Source: Actinacidiphila oryziradicis (GTDB taxonomy: Bacteria > Actinomycetota > Actinomycetes > Streptomycetales > Streptomycetaceae). Taken from it: a stretch of 64,000 nucleotides of DNA. Under the pieces are notes generated by a model that worked only from the letters and a program-made list of their open reading frames with translations, did no database searches and was not told where the DNA came from. Positions 60,129 through 64,000 of the stretch are shown piece by piece. The stretch is taken from positions 1 to 64,000 of the forward strand of contig NZ_SUMC01000016.1 in the NCBI RefSeq assembly GCF_005047355.1. Reading direction: 5' to 3'. Every line of letters begins with the position of its first letter. Within the stretch, counting starts at the first letter, position 1. Position numbers and translations under genes: made by a program.

Positions 60129-61148
60129 GTGCCCTACAAGGCTGAGTACATCTGGATCGACGGCACCGAGCCGACCGCCAAGCTCCGCTCGAAGACCAAG
60201 ATCCTGGCCGATGGAGACGAGCCCGGCACCTGGGGCTTCGATGGTTCCAGCACCAACCAGGCCGAAGGACACGCCTCGGACCGCGTGCTCAAGCCCGTAG
60301 CCAGCTACCCGGACCCGATCCGCGGCGGCGACCACATCCTCGTCATGTGCGAGGTCTTCAACATCGACGGCACCCCGCACGAGTCCAACACCCGTGCGCT
60401 GCTCCGCCCGATAGCCGAGAAGTTCGCGGCCCAGGAGTCGCTCTTCGGCATCGAGCAGGAGTACACGTTCTTCAAGGGCAGCCGTCCGCTCGGCTTCCCC
60501 GAGGGCGGCTTCCCGGCCCCGCAGGGCGGCTACTACTGCGGCGTCGGCGCCGACGAGATCTTCGGCCGCGATGTCGTGGAGAAGCACCTCGACAACTGCC
60601 TCGCCGCGGGGATCGGCATCTCCGGCATCAACGCCGAAGTCATGCCCGGCCAGTGGGAGTTCCAGGTCGGCCCGCTTTCCCCGCTCGACGTCTCCGACCA
60701 GCTGTGGGTCGCGCGCTGGCTGCTCTACCGCACCGCCGAGGACTTCGGCGTCTCCGCGACGCTGGACGCCAAGCCGGCCAAGGGCGACTGGAACGGCGCG
60801 GGCGCGCACACCAACTTCTCCACAAAGTCGATGCGCGAGGACTACGACGCGATCATCGTCGCGGCCGAGTCGCTCGGCAAGGGCAACAAGCCGCTGGAGC
60901 ACATCAAGCACTACGGCACCGGCGTCGAGGACCGCCTCACCGGCGCCCACGAGACCGCCCCGTGGAACGAGTACAGCTACGGCGTCTCCAACCGTGGCGC
61001 CTCGGTCCGTATCCCGTGGCAGGTCGAGGTCGAGAAGAAGGGCTACATCGAGGACCGGCGTCCGAACGCGAACGTCGACCCGTATGTCGTGACCCGCCTC
61101 ATCGTCGATACCGCCTGCACCGACCTGGAGTCGGCCGGCCTGGTCTGA
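60129..61148 (+). CDS. glnII: Glutamine synthetase II (eukaryotic type)
   Basis: A 339-residue GSII: YIWIDGTEPTAKLRSKTKIL, the Mg/ATP region LFGIEQEYTFFKG, NAEVMPGQWEFQVGP, NGAGAHTNFSTKSMRED and GVSNRGASVRIP. It makes glutamine from glutamate, ammonia and ATP. The form is octameric/decameric and not adenylylated, unlike GlnA. I choose the GTG at 60129 (AAGGATGAGG upstream); an ATG at 60120 is in frame. It is monocistronic with its own terminator. Confidence 0.95.
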   Translation: MPYKAEYIWIDGTEPTAKLRSKTKILADGDEPGTWGFDGSSTNQAEGHASDRVLKPVASYPDPIRGGDHILVMCEVFNIDGTPHESNTRALLRPIAEKFAAQESLFGIEQEYTFFKGSRPLGFPEGGFPAPQGGYYCGVGADEIFGRDVVEKHLDNCLAAGIGISGINAEVMPGQWEFQVGPLSPLDVSDQLWVARWLLYRTAEDFGVSATLDAKPAKGDWNGAGAHTNFSTKSMREDYDAIIVAAESLGKGNKPLEHIKHYGTGVEDRLTGAHETAPWNEYSYGVSNRGASVRIPWQVEVEKKGYIEDRRPNANVDPYVVTRLIVDTACTDLESAGLV

Positions 61149-61166
61149 TCCACCCCGCTTGATACG

Positions 61167-61204
61167 CCGAGGGCGCCCGTCGTTCGTACGACGGGCGCCC
61201 TCGG
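61167..61204 (+). terminator. glnII terminator
   Basis: A perfect 17-bp stem (CCGAGGGCGCCCGTCGT with ACGACGGGCGCCCTCGG) and 4-base loop starts 18 bp after the stop. Confidence 0.9.
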
Positions 61205-61241
61205 CCTTGGGGCCACCAACCGTGACCAGCCTTTCCTGCCC

Positions 61242-61448
61242 TCAGCCGCCGGGTGACGGGCCCGCCAAACGTCTTGCCCGGCGCCGCCGGCCGGCATCCG
61301 CCCCGGGGCCGGTCACCGGCCGGACCTCTCGCTCGGCCTGGGTGAACGCCCGGCGCAGCCGGTCCAGTTCGGCGAGGTCGGCACGCGACCAGGCCCTTCC
61401 CCCGTGGGCGCGCACAAAGGCACGCAGCCGCTCATTCGCAATATCCAC
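61242..61448 (-). CDS. Small protein of unknown function downstream of glnII
   Basis: A 68-residue, Arg-rich protein from a GTG at 61448 (GGGGGAA upstream): VDIANERLRAFVRAHGGRAW, SRADLAELDRLRRAFTQAE, then a basic tail. The helical core reads like small streptomycete proteins seen next to glnII. Function unknown. Confidence 0.55.
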   Translation of the reverse strand: MDIANERLRAFVRAHGGRAWSRADLAELDRLRRAFTQAEREVRPVTGPGADAGRRRRARRLAGPSPGG

Positions 61449-61566
61449 ACTTCCCCCACGCACAACACCATGTTAGACGGTCGCTACGACAATCCCCCGC
61501 CCGCTCGGGCCACCGAGCGGGGTGACCCTTCGGTGACCATCCCCGGATTCACTCGTTCTACGGAAC

Positions 61567-63531
61567 GTGGACTCACAGCCGACGACAGCCGCCCGCCCGC
61601 CGCACAGCGCACCCGCACCCGTCGATGCCGAGGACGCCGAGGCGGCGCTCGTCGAGAACTACCCGCACCTGGTGCGGCTGGCGTATCTGACGCTGCCCGC
61701 GGCGCTCGGCCGGCACCGCAGGGTGCTCACGGCGCACACTCTGGTACAGCGGGCGCTGCCGCGTGGGCGCCGCGTGGCGGACCCGGCGGCGGCGCAGGTG
61801 CCGGGCCCGCGCGGTGCGGCGGACGCGGCGTACGCGCTGGTGCGGCAGGAAGTCGTGCGCGGGGCGCTGGAGTTCCGGGGACGGGCGGCGGGCTGGCGGG
61901 GCCGGGTGCCGGCGGTGACGAACGCGCTGCGGCCGCCGTATGTGTGGGGGCTGCGGCTGCACCCGGAGGCGGGCGACACCGATGAGCCGGCGCTGGACCG
62001 GGCGCTGGCGGCTCTGGCCCCGGCGGCGCGGGCGGCTTACGCGCTGGGCGAGTTGGAGGAGCTGGCCGACCGGGATGTGCGGAGGGTGCTGGCGGCGGCC
62101 GGGGTCGCCGACCCGCGCTCGGCGGTGAACGAGGCGGCGGCCGAAGGGCCGCCGCCCGGCCCCTCCTTCGACGGGGCCGACCCGTGCACGGTGCAGGCCA
62201 GGCCGACGGATCTGCTGCGCAGGCGCCAGCACGTACGGGTCGGGCTGGCGGCGGCGGCCGCCGTGGCGGTCGCCGCCGCGCTGATCGGGCTGCTGGGCGA
62301 CAGCCCCGAGCCGTATGCCGCCGCGGGGTCGCCGGGGGCGTACGCGCAGGGCTACCTCGCCCCGGGGAAGCTGGTCCGGGCGGGCCGCACCGCGTGGACC
62401 GACACCTCACGGATGGACTTCACCGCCTGGCCCCCGCGCGGCGGCCGGGCCGGGGACCAGGAGTTGCTGGGCCGGGCGTTGAAGGTGTGGGAGCAGCCGG
62501 GCAGCCGGGTGCGGGTGTCGGCGACCCTGGGGACCTCGAGGGGGGGGCCCGCACAGGAACCGCAGCTGTTGTACGCGGCGGATGTGGACTCGGCGTCGGT
62601 GGTGGTCTTCTACGACGGCCTGCGGATCGTACGGTACGCCGAGCCGCGTGACGGCAAGGGCCGGGCGGCACTGGACTTCGCCCGGGTGGACGGCGCGGAT
62701 ATCACCACGGCGGCGGTCGTGGTGAGCCGCACGGACGGCAACACCCGTTTCCTGACCGCGCCCTGGGTCAGCTCGGTCACCAGCCACGATCTCCTCAAGC
62801 CGGATGGCGCCGGCCAAGCCCTGCACCGCTCGGCGGACGGCGTGAGCGACCCGGTCCGGATGCCGGGCGCCGACGCGGCGGCCGGCGCGTGCGGCACTTC
62901 ATGGCCGGTGCTGCGGTTCGAGGCCTCGTCCGGGCTCGGGGAGCACCGGGCGTTCCTGCTGAGCGACCTCGGCGATGTCGTCCCCGCACATCTGACGTAT
63001 TCGCTGTCCACGCCCGCCGCTCCGCTGGAGGCCACCGGGCCGAAGGCGCTGGCGAGCTGGGCGCGCACCGCGTGCCATCTGGGATCGATGCGGGGCGAGG
63101 GCGTACGGAGCGTCAACAACTGGCAGTACGCCACTCAGGCGCTGCCGGAGAGCGGCGGCAGGGCCACATGGGTGTGCACCCATACCGACACCTGGCGGGG
63201 CGAGGGGCGGGCGCTGGTGCTGTTCATGCCGCCCGGCGTGACGACGGGCGCGGCGGGGCAGGGCACTGCGGTGGGGCAGAGCAGCGGGGACACCGGAGCG
63301 TGCAGCGGTTTCGTACCGCATGTGCTGGCGGGCGCGCTGTGGAAGTCGACGGCCGGGCACTGGTACATGGTGGCGGCCGGCAGCGCCGATGTCACCCGGA
63401 TCAGCGCGACGGACGGGCTACAGGCGTCCGCCAAGGGCAGCACCATGGCGGTAAGGGCCGCACAGGGCACCCGGGCGCAGCTGAGCGCGGTGCTCCGCGG
63501 CTCCGGCGCGACGCTCACGACTCTGCACTGA
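61567..63531 (+). CDS. Sigma-factor-like domain fused to a membrane-anchored extracytoplasmic domain
   Basis: A 654-residue protein. Residues about 25-200 resemble a degenerate ECF sigma protein: LVENYPHLVRLAYLTLPAAL (region 2-like) and ALDRALAALAPAARAAYALG, then ELADRDVRRVLAAAGV (region 4-like). One TM follows (about 222-245; VGLAAAAAVAVAAALIGLLG), then about 400 residues outside with five or six Cys (ACGTSWPVLRFEASSG, RTACHLGS, ATWVCTHT, GACSGFVPHVL). Such cytoplasmic sigma-like/outer-domain fusions are found in streptomycetes without known role. The start is a GTG. It overlaps the next gene tail to tail by 17 bp. Confidence 0.8.
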   Translation: MDSQPTTAARPPHSAPAPVDAEDAEAALVENYPHLVRLAYLTLPAALGRHRRVLTAHTLVQRALPRGRRVADPAAAQVPGPRGAADAAYALVRQEVVRGALEFRGRAAGWRGRVPAVTNALRPPYVWGLRLHPEAGDTDEPALDRALAALAPAARAAYALGELEELADRDVRRVLAAAGVADPRSAVNEAAAEGPPPGPSFDGADPCTVQARPTDLLRRRQHVRVGLAAAAAVAVAAALIGLLGDSPEPYAAAGSPGAYAQGYLAPGKLVRAGRTAWTDTSRMDFTAWPPRGGRAGDQELLGRALKVWEQPGSRVRVSATLGTSRGGPAQEPQLLYAADVDSASVVVFYDGLRIVRYAEPRDGKGRAALDFARVDGADITTAAVVVSRTDGNTRFLTAPWVSSVTSHDLLKPDGAGQALHRSADGVSDPVRMPGADAAAGACGTSWPVLRFEASSGLGEHRAFLLSDLGDVVPAHLTYSLSTPAAPLEATGPKALASWARTACHLGSMRGEGVRSVNNWQYATQALPESGGRATWVCTHTDTWRGEGRALVLFMPPGVTTGAAGQGTAVGQSSGDTGACSGFVPHVLAGALWKSTAGHWYMVAAGSADVTRISATDGLQASAKGSTMAVRAAQGTRAQLSAVLRGSGATLTTLH

Positions 63532-64000
63532 CCGGCTGCTCCTCATGGGACTTGGACTTCCGCAGGACACGGCGCCGGGGCTCCTGGTCGGGCACCCAGC
63601 CGAAGGTGATGCAGCTGCCGATGATCCCGAGGAGCAGCCCGATGAAGAAGCCGCCCAGATTGGATGTGATCCAGGTGCCAAGGGTGAGCAGGACGCCCAC
63701 GATGGCGTAGAAGAGGCGCTGCGCGGGGTTGAAGAGGGTCAGCAACCCGACGATGACGAGCATGAGCGGGATCAGATACCCGGCCAGGCCCTGCATGCCG
63801 ATGTGCAGGATGACCGGCAGCGCCGCCTTCTCGGTCAAGAGGATCTCGCCGCCGCCGAGGGTGACCAGCAGGCCGCCCCAGAAAGGTCGGCGTCCCCGCC
63901 AGGCGCGCCAGCGTTCCCGCTTTGTGGGCCGTGCGACGGGCGCGGCGGGCTCGTACTCGCCGGCCTCGGCGGGCTCGTGCGCGGCGGGCGGGGTGAAGGC
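63515..64000 (-). CDS. DUF6114 membrane protein (5' end beyond window)
   Basis: The open frame runs to the window edge, so the true start is outside. Visible: an acidic/Pro-rich cytoplasmic N-part (EPAEAGEYEPAAPVARP), RRPFWGGLLVTLGGGEILL, then four TM segments (LAGYLIPLMLVIVGLLTLFN; LFYAIVGVLLTLGTWITS; LGGFFIGLLLGIIGSCITFG) and a basic tail. FWGGLLVTLGGxEIL is typical of DUF6114. Function unknown. Confidence 0.85.
   Translation of the reverse strand, partial: AFTPPAAHEPAEAGEYEPAAPVARPTKRERWRAWRGRRPFWGGLLVTLGGGEILLTEKAALPVILHIGMQGLAGYLIPLMLVIVGLLTLFNPAQRLFYAIVGVLLTLGTWITSNLGGFFIGLLLGIIGSCITFGWVPDQEPRRRVLRKSKSHEEQPVSAES

Overview
The window is high-GC actinobacterial DNA, almost certainly from a Streptomyces or close streptomycete chromosome. 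Pointers are the GC-rich third codon positions, GTG starts, leaderless-looking promoters, and families common in streptomycetes (SAV_915, SPW-repeat, DUF6114, DUF2277, eukaryotic-type GlnII, HK-ABC modules). I see no rRNA, tRNA, CRISPR array, prophage or intact insertion sequence.

Layout. (1) 91-8494, minus strand: a nine-gene catabolic unit. It holds an ABC importer (ATPase, two permeases, NMT1/THI5-like lipoprotein), a dihydroorotase-type cyclic amidohydrolase, a shikimate-dehydrogenase-like oxidoreductase, a GntR/FCD regulator, an allophanate-hydrolase C-domain-like protein and an acetamidase/formamidase. Just upstream of the ATPase is an array of four near-identical operator-like decamers at exact 12-bp spacing. 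The unit looks like uptake and ring opening of a small nitrogen-containing cyclic compound. (2) 8.5-11.3 kb: a decayed zone with a methyltransferase relic, a PIN-domain fragment, an intact Fur repressor and a deleted furA relic directly before katG. (3) 11.3-20.3 kb: katG, a Fic AMP-transferase with a leaderless-type promoter, an OmpR/histidine-kinase pair divergent from an ABC exporter whose permease carries a lectin-like insert. (4) 20.3-29.5 kb: small regulators and enzymes (HxlR, GNAT, PrmC-like methyltransferase with an attenuator-like leader, threonine dehydratase, acyltransferase 3) mixed with pseudogenes. (5) 29.5-42.9 kb: APC and NCS1 permeases, a YcnI copper protein beside a broken PepSY gene, an ice-binding-fold/collagen/His-Asp surface protein, a GAF-SpoIIE phosphatase and a 5'-truncated phospholipase C. 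(6) 43.1-49.1 kb: a cobalamin/cobalt block (cobH, cobK, cbiD, cobL, a NiCoT importer under a B12 riboswitch, an NmtR-like ArsR sensor). (7) 49.1-64 kb: OsmC, UppP, GH5 glycosidase, polysaccharide deacetylase, a BlaI/M56 regulatory pair, a PAP2 phosphatase, sugar-type oxidoreductase, CHMI isomerase, glnII, a sigma-like membrane protein and a partial DUF6114 gene.

How parts work together. The most attractive inferred circuit is the BlaI/M56 pair: the same CTACA-N3-TGTAG type palindrome lies between blaI and the divergent deacetylase and before the PAP2 phosphatase, and a degenerate version overlaps the -10 region of uppP. That suggests a wall-stress regulon controlling undecaprenyl-phosphate recycling. 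A second candidate novelty is a repeat of about 110 bp with a conserved hairpin, present in opposite orientation about 270-300 bp upstream of two membrane-protein genes (32.4 and 40.4 kb). Roughly ten genes are broken by truncation, internal deletion, frameshift or nonsense mutation, so the window also records active gene decay.
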